Source: Rugalucina vietnamica (lineage: Eukaryota > Mollusca > Bivalvia > Lucinida > Lucinidae). Taken from it: a DNA stretch of 64,000 bases. The notes beneath the pieces are model-generated. The model was not told the DNA's origin, searched no databases, and saw only the letters and a list, made by a program, of their open reading frames with translations. Positions 44,571 to 55,187 of this stretch are shown one piece after another (within the stretch, counting starts at the first letter, position 1; each line of letters opens with the position of its first letter). Made by a program: the position numbers and the translations under genes. The stretch covers positions 28,109,621-28,173,620 of the forward strand of contig OZ024870.1 of NCBI GenBank assembly GCA_964017185.1, read 5' to 3'.

Positions 44571-45243
44571 CTTTAATTGCACACCGGTGGGTCGGGTGTC
44601 AGACTCTATGATGGCCCCGACTTAAAGCTATTCATTCGAGTTGGTTGGGGCCGGAGCTTCTTGTCTGTTGCTTGGCCCACCGGGGTCCAACTGGTGTTTT
44701 TCTTTTGTTCCGGAGTTAGTATGTTATTCGGCGCCCAGGGATCTCCATCGTCGGGCAGCTTACTCAATCTGTGAGTCCTGGTTTTTGATTCATCAGGATG
44801 TTTATCATGATTTATTTGTTTGTTCTTGATGATTCATTGACTGGTTAGGGATTCACCACGAGGACCGAAGAACTAACTAAATGTTATGAACCACTGCAGA
44901 AGCTGAGAGTGTGGTTAGGCGCCTGTAAAACCGGTTTAAGCCCGCCAGTAACTTTGTGTTACTGATCGTTCCAAGGCGATACTTCTGTGGTGATTCTTTT
45001 TGTTTTATGTCTTGGTGTTTAATTTTTTGTGCTGTTGGCGCCTTATGTGTGTTTTCATAGTTTTAATGAAGTTAAGGTAACTGAGTGGCCACCTATTGGG
45101 AAATAGCTGCTCATTCGGCTAACGATATGTTTCATGGTATAAGTACCTGATTGTTAGTTTGGTTTTTTCCCACCTCGGTTTTTCGGAGTGGGAATCTTTT
45201 TTTCTGATTGCGCCTTTTCCTGATCTTTGCCTACTTGTATCCT
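44571..45243 (+). mobile_element. repeat H, short continuous copy inside LINE-A
   Basis: Interrupts the LINE-A frame between the ...LLLAKP and LCDLFN segments. It provides the uninterrupted reference for the long H copy at 36643-40769. About 270 bases at its left (44571-44843) are absent from the long copy. No protein or tRNA-like promoter recognised; 44577-44774 is an unsupported open frame. Confidence 0.7.
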
Positions 45244-45332
45244 TTGCGATCTTTTTAATTAGTCCATGTCTAAATGTATATGTCCCGATATTTGGAAAGA
45301 GGCGAATGCAACACCTATATATAAAAAGGATG

Positions 45333-45582
45333 GGCGGCCCCCGTGGCCGAGCGGTTAAGAGCGCTGTTTTTTAATCACTCGATCATGTCACCGCTGTGTC
45401 TGGTGTGGGTTTGAGCCCCGCTCTGGCCACATGTGACACAAGCCAAGTTCTGCTTGCGGGTGTGCCAGGTGGTCTCCCGTTTTCGCCCCACCTACTGATA
45501 TATGAGCTGAAATAATCTTGAAAGGGACCTTAAACTGAAAAAAAAAATAAAATAAAAAAATAAAATAAAAAAAATAAATACA
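45333..45582 (+). mobile_element. full-length tRNA-derived SINE with 12-bp TSD
   Basis: The head has an A-box-like TGGCCGAGCGGTTAAGAGCG and a B-box-like GGGTTTGAGCCCC, as in tRNA-Leu/Ser. The body CAAGCCAAGTTCTGCTTGC...GGTGTGCCAGGTGG is shared with the 5521-5655 copy. The tail is (TAAAA)n-like. Target duplication ATAAAAAGGATG lies at 45321-45332 and 45583-45594. Removing the SINE and one duplicate restores the LINE-A reading KKDDPSIASNYRP. Pol III transcription is expected for this class; the partner LINE is unknown. Confidence 0.92.
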
Positions 45583-46459
45583 ATAAAAAGGATGACCCGT
45601 CTATTGCTAGTAATTATCGGCCTATATCTCTATTAAGTGCAGTTGGTAAGGTAATGGAGAAAGTTATCCATAAACATATGTTTATTTTTTTTTAAAGATC
45701 ACGAAATTATAACAAGTCTTCAATCGGGTTTTGTACCAGGTGATTCAACATCCAATCAATTGGTAGACATTTATAACACATTTTGTAAAGCATAAGATGA
45801 TAACAAGGAAGGAAGGACAATATTTTGCGATATTAGTAAAGCGTTCGACCGCGTCTGGCATAAAGGTCTACTGTTTAAACTTAAGCAAGCCGGAATTAGT
45901 GCAACTCTACTCCAGTGGTTAGCCAATTATCTTCTAAATACATGTAGAAAGCAATGAGTACTTATTCCTGGTGGAAGTTCTGATTGGCTACCCATTGGGG
46001 CAGGTGTCCCACAAGGCTCTATTTTATGACCATTGTTGTTTTTAATTTACATTAACGATAGAGTAACGGATATTGGCTCAACAGTAAGGCTTTTTTGACG
46101 ACGATACTAGTTTATACATAATTGTAGATGATCCAGTTGAAACAGCTAGGTGTTTAAATTTGGATTTGGAACGGATACATCGGTGGGCAGAACGCTGGCT
46201 TGTTAAATTCAATGCTGCCAAATCTGAATCTTTTTTAGTGTCCAGAAAACTTATTAAACCATTCCACCCTCCTTTATTTATGAATAATGAACCGATTAAA
46301 GGAGTATTGTCGCACAAACACCTAGGTCTATTTCTCTCTAACGCTGGTAAATGGCATGAGCACATTAATTACATAACTGCTGAAGCTTGGTCTAGAATAT
46401 ATGTTATACGTAAACTAATTTTTTTACTTGACAGGCGTTCCTTAGAGACAATTTATATA

Positions 46460-46668
46460 CTGTAAATCCGGAAATTTTCGCGAGAACATAATTTTCGCTA
46501 AAATTCGCGAATTCGTTGCCTCGCGAAAATAAAGTTCTCGCTAATAAAGAATTACTATAAGCTTTATAGACTGCACGAGTACTCGCTCGCGAATTCAAGA
46601 ACTCGCTAATAATTCAGAAATCGAAAATTCGCGAAATAAAAGTCTCGCGAAAAGTTCCGAATTTACAG
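46460..46668. mobile_element. TA-flanked MITE with CTGTAAAT ends
   Basis: Ends CTGTAAATCCGGAAATTTTC and the inverted GAAAAGTTCCGAATTTACAG, flanked by TA on both sides (46458-46459, 46669-46670). Removing it with one TA restores LINE-A ...ETIYISFIRPLLEY. The interior has several TCGCGAA words. Confidence 0.9.
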
Positions 46669-47149
46669 TATCATTCATAAGACCATTATTAGAATATGCC
46701 GACGTTGTCTGGGATAATTGCACGCGTAAACTAAGTTGAAGCCAACGAAAAGATCCAACTTGAAGCTGCACGAACCACTAAACTAGTATCCATTGAAGAA
46801 TTATACAATGAAACTGGATTGGAAACTTTAGAGAATAAGCATAAGTTATCTCTGTTTTACACTGAAAATGAATAAGAACAAAATGAATAATAATATGACG
46901 CCTGAATATTTTTCCAATTAAGTCCCACAATCGATTGAAACAGCTACACGTTATTAGCCACCCAAGTAAGCCACTATGGCTTATATGTATGGATGGTTTG
47001 ACTTGAACCTCTTTTCCTGGGCAGGCTCAGACCTGAGCGGTTAACAAGATGGTAAACAGATGGTCAGTCAGTAGTTAAATCAAAGTCATTTAGACGAAAT
47101 TAAATCATTAGCAACATAAAGATCCGCCGTTACGGCCCCATAGTTTTGG

Positions 47150-50100
47150 TCCTTTGAGATCAGCGAGGATATTCTGAGAATTCAGAAACTTATTATAGGT
47201 CAAGATTCATTTTCTAACCAATGTTGAATATATTTGGAACCATTTTGATAATGCTAGTCTTTGTATCGACTACCCTGCTGAAAGTTGTAGTAAAATTTTA
47301 GTAATTCTCTTTGACTCCATGTTGCTAAATCTAAAGGGTCACTGACGAGACTTTAATAGTCGAAACCGCGGTAAGAACCATCCCCGTTCTCTTAAATGTG
47401 TTCACTGCTCTTAAAGGATCTCAGTTTTAATTTTTATTTGCTATTACTGCAGCTGGTGTTGTGCCCTGTGGCGGCCCTAAAAAGTCTCCCCGTACATCAT
47501 CCATAGTGCAGGTTATATTTTCGTTTTGGTCCTTTGAGATCAGCGAGGATATTCTGAGAAATCAGAAACTTATTATAGGTCAAGATTCATTTTCTAACCA
47601 ATGTTGAATATATTTGGAACCATTTTGATAATACTACTCTTTGTATCGACTACCCTGCTGAAAGTTGCAAAATTTTAGTGATTCTCTTTGGCTCCATGTT
47701 GCTAAATCTAAAGGGTCACTGACGAGACTTTAATAGTCGAAACCGCGGTATGGCCCATCCCCGTTCTCATAAATGTGTTCACTGCTCTTAAAGGATCTCA
47801 GTTTTATTTTTTATTTGCTATTACTGCAGCTGGTGTTGTGCCGTGTGGCGGCCCTAAAACGTCTCCCCGTACATCATCCATAGTGCAGGTTATATTTTCG
47901 TTTTGGTCCTTTGAGATCAGCGAGGATATTCTGAGAAATCAGAAACTTATTATAGGTCAAGATTCATTTTCTAACCAATGTTGAATATATTTGGAACCAT
48001 TTTGATAATACTAGTCTTTGTATCGACTACCCTGCTGAAAGTTGATAAATTATAGTAATTCTCTTTGGCTCCATGTTGCTAAATCTAAAGGGTCACTGAC
48101 GAGACTTTAATATAATAGTCGAAACCGCGGTATGGCCCATCCCCGTTCTCATAAATGTGTTCACTGCTCTTAAAGGATCTCAGTTTTATTTTTTATTTGC
48201 TATTACTGCAGCTGGTGTTGTGCCGTGTGGCGGCCCTAAAATGTCTCCCCGTACATCATCCATAGTGCAGGTTATATTTTCGTTTTGGTCCTTTGAGATC
48301 AGCGAGGATATTCTGAGAAATCAGAAACTTATTATAGGTCAAGATTCATTTTCTAACCAATGTTGAATATATTTGGAACCATTTTGATAATACTAGTCTT
48401 TGTATCGACTACCCTGCTGAAAGTTGCAAAATTTTAGTAATTCTCTTTGACTCCATGTTGCTAAATCTAAAGGGTCACTGACGAGACTTTAATAGTCGAA
48501 ACCGCGGTATGGCGCATCCCCGTTCTCATAAATGTGTTCACTGCTCTTAAAGGATCTCAGTTTTATTTTTTATTTGCTATTACTGCAGCTGGTGTTGTGC
48601 CGTGTGGCGGCCCTAAAAAGTCTCCCCGTACATCATCCATAGTGCAGGTTATATTTTCGTTTTGGTCCTTTGAGATCAGCGAGGATATTCTGAGAAATCA
48701 GAAACTTATTATAGGTTAAGATTCATTTTCTAACCAATGTTGAATATATTTGGAACCATTTTGATAATATTAGTCTTTGTATCGACTACCCTGCTGAAAG
48801 TTGCAAAATTTTAGTGATTCTCTTTGGCTCCATGTTGCTAAATCTAAAGGGTCACTGACGAGACTTTAATAGTCGAAACCGCGGTATGGCCCATCCCCGT
48901 TCTCATAAATGTGTTCACTGCTCTTAAAGGATCTCAGTTTTAATTTTTATTTGCTATTACTGCAGCTGGTGTTGTGCCGTGTGGCGGCCCTAAAACGTCT
49001 CCCCGTACATCATCCATAGTGCAGGTTATAGTTTCGTTTTGGTCCTTTGAGATCAGCGAGGATATTCTGAGAAATCAGAAACTTATTATAGGTCAAGATT
49101 CATTTTCTAACCAATGTTGAATATATTTGGAACCATTTTGATAATACTAGTCTTTGTATCGACTACCCTGCTGAAAGTTGATAAATTTTAGTAATTCTCT
49201 TTGGCTCCATGTTGCTAAATCTAAAGGGTCACTGACGAGACTTAATTAGTCGAAACCGCGGTATGGCCCATCCCCGTTCTCATAAATGTGTTCACTGCTC
49301 TTAAAGGATCTCAGTTTTATTTTTTATTTGCTATTACTGCAGCTGGTGTTGTGCCGTGTGGCGGCCCTAAAAACTCTCCCCGTACATCATCCATAGTGCA
49401 GGTTATATTTTCGTTTTGGTCCTTTGAGATCAGCGAGGATATTCTGAGAAATCAGAAACTTATTATAGGTCAAGATTCATTTTCTAACCAATGTTGAATA
49501 TATTTGGAACCATTTTGATAATACTAGTCTTTGTATCGACTACCCTGCTGAAAGTTGCAAAATTTTAGTAATTCTCTTTGACTCCATGTTGCTAAATCTA
49601 AAGGGTCACTGACGAGACTTTAATAGTCGAAACCGCGGTATGGCGCATCCCCGTTCTCATAAATGTGTTCACTGCTCTTAAAGGATCTCAGTTTTATTTT
49701 TTATTTGCTATTACTGCAGCTGGTGTTGTGCCGTGTGGCGGCCCTAAAAACTCTCCCCGTACAACATCCATAGTGCAGGTTATATTTTCGTTTTGGTCCT
49801 TTGAGATCAGCGAGGATATTCTGAGAAATCAGAAACTTATTATAGGTCAAGATTCATTTTCTAACCAATGTTGAATATATTTGGAACCATTTTGATAATA
49901 CTAGTCTTTGTATCGACTACCCTGCTGAAAGTTGCAAAATTTTAGTAATTCTCTTTGACTCCATGTTGCTAAATCTAAAGGGTCACTGACGAGACTTTAA
50001 TAGTCGAAACCGCGGTATGGCGCATCCCCGTTCTCATAAATGTGTTCACTGCTCTTAAAGGATCTCAGTTTTATTTTTTATTTGCTATTACTGCAGCTGG

Positions 50101-51078
50101 TGTTGTGCCGTGTGGCGGCCCTAAAAAGTATCCCCGTACATCATCCATAGTGCAGGTTATATTTTCGTTTTGGTCCTTTGAGATCAGCGAGGATATTCTG
50201 AGAAATCAGAAACTTATTATAGGTTAAGATTCATTTTCTAACCAATGTTGAATATATTTGGAACCATTTTGATAATATTAGTCTTTGTATCGACTACCCT
50301 GCTGAAAGTTGCAAAATTTTAGTAATTCTCTTTGGCTCCATGTTGCTAAATCTAAAGGGTCACTGACGAGACTTTAATAGTCGAAACCGCGGTATGGCCC
50401 ATCCCCGTTCTCATAAATGTGTTCACTGCTCTTAAAGGATCTCAGTTTTAATTTTTATTTGCTATTACTGCAGCTGGTGTTGTGCCGTGTGGCGGCCCTA
50501 AAACGTTTCCCCGTACATCATCCATAGTGCAGGTTATAGTTTCGTTTTGGTCCTTTGAGATCAGCGAGGATATTCTGAGAAATCAGAAACTTATTATAGG
50601 TCAAGATTCATTTTCTAACCAATGTTGAATATATTTGGAACCATTTTGATAATACTAGTCTTTGTATCGACTACCCTGCTGAAAGTTGATAAATTTTAGT
50701 AATTCTCTTTGGCTCCATGTTGCTAAATCTAAAGGGTCACTGACGAGACTTAATTAGTCGAAACCGCGGTATGGCCCATCCCCGTTCTCATAAATGTGTT
50801 CACTGCTCTTAAAGGATCTCAGTTTTATTTTTTATTTGCTATTACTGCAGCTGGTGTTGTGCCGTGTGGCGGCCCTAAAAAGTCTCCCCGTACATCATCC
50901 ATAGTGCAGGTTATATTTTCGTTTTGGTCCTTTGAGATCAGCGAGGATATTCTGAGAAATCAGAAACTTATTATAGGTCAAGATTCATTTTCTAACCAAT
51001 GTTGAATATATTTGGAACCATTTTGATAATACTAGTCTTTGTATCGACTACCCTGCTGAAAGTTGCAAAATTTTAGTT
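47150..51078 (+). repeat. 377-bp satellite, left block (about 10.4 units)
   Basis: Units repeat every 377 bases: MFTALKG-coding starts at 47775, 48157 (+382), 48534, 48911, 49288, 49665, 50042, 50419 and 50796. Divergence is low. Shared variants are spaced four units apart (1508 bases): GGTTAAGATTC at 48714 and 50222, and TAATTTTTATTTGC in the 48911 and 50419 units. An open frame of 61-69 codons runs through many units but is broken in others by single changes and is not treated as a gene. Confidence 0.95.
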
Positions 51079-51627
51079 TAAACATATTTATTCTCAATAT
51101 AAGTTTGACATGCGAAACATATGTACATACAATAACAAAGTATAGGATTAGAACGAAAGCTTTCAGCTTATAAAGTCCCTTTCCCATGATAAATTTAAAT
51201 ATTTAGTGCATAGAATTGGCAGGTCGTAACTTACTGGAATAGGTTTGTCGAATATGTATGAGTTAATAGTAATAGTATAAATAATAAATATTATTACAAA
51301 TTACTTAAAAGGAAAATACAAAGCAGAAAAAAGACATCAACATATTCTTATAAAAGAAAACGTAAATGGAAAGGGAAAAAAATATTGAGTGTCGTGGAGG
51401 AACAGATCGTGGGCGTTTAGGGGGGCTGTAGCTTTTGTTCAGCGAGATTCTTCCCATCCAACATTAGTTTAACAAACGGGTCATAGTTCTGATACAACAT
51501 ACTTTACACTGAAGACATGTACAAGTACACGCGATTGTGTTTTACAATTGTGTTTTGTAGATATATTAAAATAAAGGTTTATTGATGATTAGACTTAAAA
51601 TTAGGAGTTAAAACACTTGTTTTAAGA

Positions 51628-54600
51628 TCAAAAACGTTTGGAATCTTTAATGAATTTATGCACAAGTAAGAAAATTTGGCTGTTTGTTTCGAGGGAGAGC
51701 GAACTATCACCAAATAGGAGTACATCGAGAGTAACATGACACAGCTGTAAGACGGAATTAAGCATTTCAAGTCGTTGAAGGCGGTAAAATCGACACTGTA
51801 AGAGAAAATGTTCCGCGTTTTCAATATTGCCGCATCTGCAGAAGGGTGAGTCATTTAAATTCCTAATAAAAATGTCATAATTTAGAGAACTACACTTTGT
51901 TCTTAAACGAGTATGCAAAATTTGTGTGTGTCGATCTCCGGTGTAATAGTACTTCGGTGTAATAGAGGTGTGTTGATTAAGCCGATTTTTGAAAGAGGTG
52001 AGAGTTGCCGAGTTTCTAAGTTCTTCAGGGAGAGAGTTCCATCCTCTGATAGCTGACGGTAGAAAAGACGAATAGTACTGAACTGAACTGGCATTTGTTG
52101 TCCTAATATCATTGGAGTTTCTGAGATTATAGTTAGATGTTTCATTGACAGTTGGAGGTATGAGCGACGTTAAGTAAGATGGGGTTAAGTTATGTACCAT
52201 TTTGTAAAAGAGAGTAAGCTTTTGTTTATTTCTTCTAACTTCCAAAGTTTCCCAACCAATTTCACTGTTTAGATTTTCAATTGACACCAATTTAGTAGTT
52301 CCTGTTGCGATTCGCGCTGCTTCTTTCTGGATATTTTCGAGGTCTTCTTTTTCATAATCTGCACAGTTATCCCAAATTTCGTTACAATATTCTAAAATAG
52401 GCCGAATGAAAGAAGTATAAATTATTTCTAGAGATTTTCTATCTAATTGAAACTTTAGTTTACGCATTACCTTAATTCTATTCCAGGCTTTTTCCTTAAT
52501 GTAATTAATATGTGTGTGCCAGGTTCCGTCATTGCTAAGGTAGATACCAAGGTGTTTATGATTTTCAACTTCTTGAATTTGCTGATTAAGCATGTAGAGC
52601 GGAGGATGTAATGGTTGTATTACTTTTCTACTTATTAGAAGAGATTCTGTTTTTGCAGGATTGAACTTAACAAGCCAAGTTTTTGCCCATTTTGAAATTT
52701 TTTCTAGGTCAGAGTTTAAAGTTTGGGCAGCAGTATCAGGGTTATCTACAACAAGAAATAAACTAGTGTCATCGGCAAAAAGTCTTATGTTTGATCCAAT
52801 ATCATTTACAATGTCATTTATATACAGTAAGAATAAGAGCGGACCAAGAATAGAGCCTTGTGGGACTCCTGCATGTATATAGTTCCAGTCAGATTCTGTA
52901 CCTGGGAGAATAACTTTTTGTCTCCTTTCAGAAAGATAGCTACTGAACCAAGACAGAATATTGCCAGATACCCCCGCAGCCTTTAACTTACAAAGAAGAC
53001 CTTTGTGCCAGACGCGGTCAAATGCCTTGCTGACATCACAGAAGACGACACGTACTTCTTTTCGAGCATCTAAAGCTTTACAGAAAGTGTTATAAAGGAA
53101 AGTGAGCTGGTTAGTAGTTGAATCTCCAGGTATGAAGCCGGACTGAAGAGGAGAAAGTATATCGTTATCTCGAAAATGATTGTAAAGATGTTTGAAGACT
53201 ACGCGTTCCGGGACCTTTTCTAAACAGCTGAGAAGAGAGATAGGACGATAGTTAGAAACAGAGGCTGCACTGCCACCTTTGGGGATAGGACAGACTAGCG
53301 CATCTTTCCAAATGTCTGGAAAAATACCAACACTTAAAGAGTGATTAAGAAGAGAACATACTGGGAAGGACAATTCATGTGCTAATTCTTTGAGAGTACG
53401 ATTATTGATATCGTCCGAACCGACGGCTTTGCCAAGTGGAAGGTTCTTTAAAACGGATTCTACTTCAGTGGGTGTAATGACTAGATTTGAGAGCAAATTA
53501 TCAACATTACAGTCAATATGGGGTACTTGAGCATTTGTGTCGTCTAAAAGAGTTTGGTCTCGAAAGAAATTGTTCAGCAGATTTGCTTTATCAGTGTCGT
53601 CATTGTAAACTCGTCCATCTTTTTCAAGAGTCGGAACAGATGTTTTGGACGATGGTGATATGAAGGTCTTGAGTGTAGACCACCAGTCCTTAGAAGATAA
53701 CGGCTTCGTCTTTAGCTTATTTGAGAGTTGATCAAGATATTGTTGTTTTGACAACCGTATTTGTGTTATAACCTTATTTCTTAATTTTTTAAATTTATTC
53801 CACAACCTAGGAGTATCATTATGCTTAACCTTTTGGTATGCCTGTTTTCGTTTACGAATAAGTTTGCGAATAGCTGTAGTTATCCATGGTGGGTCTGAGG
53901 GCCTTATCCTGACAGTTTTATTTGGAATACATTCTTCTGTTAGATCATTTAATTTGTTAGTAATGTTACAAGCATGGGTGTTAACGTCATCGTCGTATAG
54001 TGAGTCCCAGTCTGTATTGGCTACTTTGGTTCTAAAAGAGTCATAGTCTCCTCTATCGTAACTCCAGATTCGACGAGAATAGGATTTTCTTGAAGCTTTT
54101 GTATATTTAAAGACACCATAAATAGGACAGTGGTAACGAACGTTCTGATTTAGAAATGGTTCTGCTACACCGCTGTAAATGAGATTACTCTTGTCGTTTG
54201 TAAGAATTATATCAATAAGAGAAGAAGAGTTTTCAGTAAAATGAGTTGGTTCTGTAACAGTTTGATATAAAGAAAATTGTTCACAAAGTTCAGATACCTT
54301 ACGAGATGTTTGTCTACTGAACACATCTAGATTAAAGTCACCTGTGATGATGATGTTGTTAATTTGTGTGTCCATTGCTAGTGATATAGAATCTTCAATG
54401 CTAGAGAGGCATGCTGCGTCAGATTCCGGCGGGCGATAAAAAAGGCCAAATAAAACACGTGTGTGATTTAGCTGGATCTCAATCCATATGCATTCTACGT
54501 TGCGCGGTTCCAAATCTTGACGTCGTTTGTAATACAAGCAATCTTTAACATATATCATAACACCACCACCTTGGCGGTCCTCTGTCCTGTCGTTACGTTC

Positions 54601-54732
54601 TGGAGGTTTGAAATTTGGTATTGTCAGGTCTGTCGTTATGTTTGGGCGAAGCCATGTTTCTGTGAAGGCCAAAATGTCAAAGTCAGATAATTCAGCAGAG
54701 AGAATGTCAAGTTTATGTGCAATACTCATCAC
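51628..54732 (-). CDS. LINE-A ORF2: APE endonuclease plus reverse transcriptase
   Basis: 1034 residues. Endonuclease: TETW (24-27), GDFNLDVF (131-138), SLIDIILTND (161-170). The last motif, usually SDHxPV, reads RYHCPIYG (199-206). Reverse transcriptase: NYRPISLL (494-501), FCDVSKAFDRVWH (564-576, catalytic Asp), AGVPQGSILGPLLF (621-634), FADD (652-655), WLVKFNPAKTE and HLGIYLSNDGTWHTHI. Near the C-terminus FCRCGNIENAEHFLLQC is a zinc-knuckle-like motif of Jockey/CR1-group elements. The visible start is internal: the same frame runs upstream as HYNVMSIAHKL to about 54790, where a shift separates it from the leader frame. Enzyme role: nicks target DNA and copies element RNA into it. RT motifs look intact; the change at the endonuclease SDH is unusual but is shared by the dead copy at 41.9 kb, so it is a family trait. 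Confidence 0.93.
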   Translation of the reverse strand: MMSIAHKLDILSAELSDFDILAFTETWLRPNITTDLTIPNFKPPERNDRTEDRQGGGVMIYVKDCLYYKRRQDLEPRNVECIWIEIQLNHTRVLFGLFYRPPESDAACLSSIEDSISLAMDTQINNIIITGDFNLDVFSRQTSRKVSELCEQFSLYQTVTEPTHFTENSSSLIDIILTNDKSNLIYSGVAEPFLNQNVRYHCPIYGVFKYTKASRKSYSRRIWSYDRGDYDSFRTKVANTDWDSLYDDDVNTHACNITNKLNDLTEECIPNKTVRIRPSDPPWITTAIRKLIRKRKQAYQKVKHNDTPRLWNKFKKLRNKVITQIRLSKQQYLDQLSNKLKTKPLSSKDWWSTLKTFISPSSKTSVPTLEKDGRVYNDDTDKANLLNNFFRDQTLLDDTNAQVPHIDCNVDNLLSNLVITPTEVESVLKNLPLGKAVGSDDINNRTLKELAHELSFPVCSLLNHSLSVGIFPDIWKDALVCPIPKGGSAASVSNYRPISLLSCLEKVPERVVFKHLYNHFRDNDILSPLQSGFIPGDSTTNQLTFLYNTFCKALDARKEVRVVFCDVSKAFDRVWHKGLLCKLKAAGVSGNILSWFSSYLSERRQKVILPGTESDWNYIHAGVPQGSILGPLLFLLYINDIVNDIGSNIRLFADDTSLFLVVDNPDTAAQTLNSDLEKISKWAKTWLVKFNPAKTESLLISRKVIQPLHPPLYMLNQQIQEVENHKHLGIYLSNDGTWHTHINYIKEKAWNRIKVMRKLKFQLDRKSLEIIYTSFIRPILEYCNEIWDNCADYEKEDLENIQKEAARIATGTTKLVSIENLNSEIGWETLEVRRNKQKLTLFYKMVHNLTPSYLTSLIPPTVNETSNYNLRNSNDIRTTNASSVQYYSSFLPSAIRGWNSLPEELRNSATLTSFKNRLNQHTSITPKYYYTGDRHTQILHTRLRTKCSSLNYDIFIRNLNDSPFCRCGNIENAEHFLLQCRFYRLQRLEMLNSVLQLCHVTLDVLLFGDSSLSLETNSQIFLLVHKFIKDSKRF

Positions 54733-54776
54733 ATTATAATGAACAAAAGATATATGGTTCGACAGATTTAGAGTAT

Positions 54777-55187
54777 TTAGAAGGACTCGTTTGTTGTGCT
54801 TGAGGAACTAGAGTGGGATGACGTAGAAGGTTGTCCGGGGTTCGGATGCACATCTCCTGATATCAGGAGGAGAATCCCCAACCAGGTTAGAAGAGTCGTA
54901 AATGCACCTACTACTACGCAGCTGTAAACAAAAATAATATTACCCCTTATGGTCTTATAACGAGTTGTACCAATTGGCAGTTTTCTTGTGAATACCATAC
55001 CCTGACTGTAGTTTTTGAATGCAGAAGCTGACTTTATATGCATATTTAGTGAAAATAACTGAAATACATTTAGTAAGATTGGGAGAAGAAAAACTAGCTG
55101 ACAAAAAAGTGGAAATTTGTAGGCAAGCGAGTATCTAGGCATCACACCGCCAAAAGGCTGTGCGCTGGTACTATGAGACTTTTTCAT
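54777..55187 (-). pseudogene. LINE-A ORF2 leader: hydrophobic segments then 2A-like motif
   Basis: 136 residues with two hydrophobic stretches (about 25-50 and 85-110), then LLLISGDVHPNPGQ and a Ser/Thr-rich linker. It is in a different frame from the endonuclease; a one-base shift within about 54778-54812 would join them. GDVxxNPG-type sequences before LINE endonucleases are known as 2A-like ribosome-skipping peptides (described in APE-type LINEs of invertebrates). The final Pro of NPGP is Gln here and Glu is His, so skipping is probably weak or lost in this copy. The start codon choice is uncertain because hydrophobic open frame continues upstream in another frame (55171-55458). Confidence 0.7.

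Larger units (their letters stand above)
41670..46950 (+). pseudogene. dead LINE-A copy with at least four nested insertions
   Basis: LINE-A pieces appear in order: endonuclease ILGDFNLNML (about 41688-41717) and YIRYHCPIY (about 41883-41909); the linker WINSTIRRMIRKR (about 42124-42160) and DYWKTLKDLLLKKLK (about 42320-42367); YVADSDERATILNNYF (about 44288-44335) and LKLGEATDHDNINHR (about 44478-44522); PDIWKEANATPIYKK (about 45274-45318); NYRPISLL (about 45614); WLVKFNAAKSESFLVSRKLI (46196-46255); SFIRPLLEYADVVWDN (46671-46718). Stops and shifts are many. Insertions: the TA-flanked element 42597-44132, repeat H 44571-45243, the SINE 45333-45582 and a MITE 46460-46668. The stretch 42372-42596 is not LINE-A-like and may be a fifth insertion. 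Confidence 0.85.

Noticed and set aside
45340..45425. tRNA-Leu/Ser-like gene
   Set aside because: A and B boxes are present but the body, A-rich tail and target duplication show it is a SINE; a proper acceptor stem is not evident.
47775..50227. Conserved open frame beginning MFTALKGSQF in many satellite units
   Set aside because: It repeats only because the unit repeats; several units break it with single changes, there is no promoter context, and flanking non-frame sequence is equally conserved.
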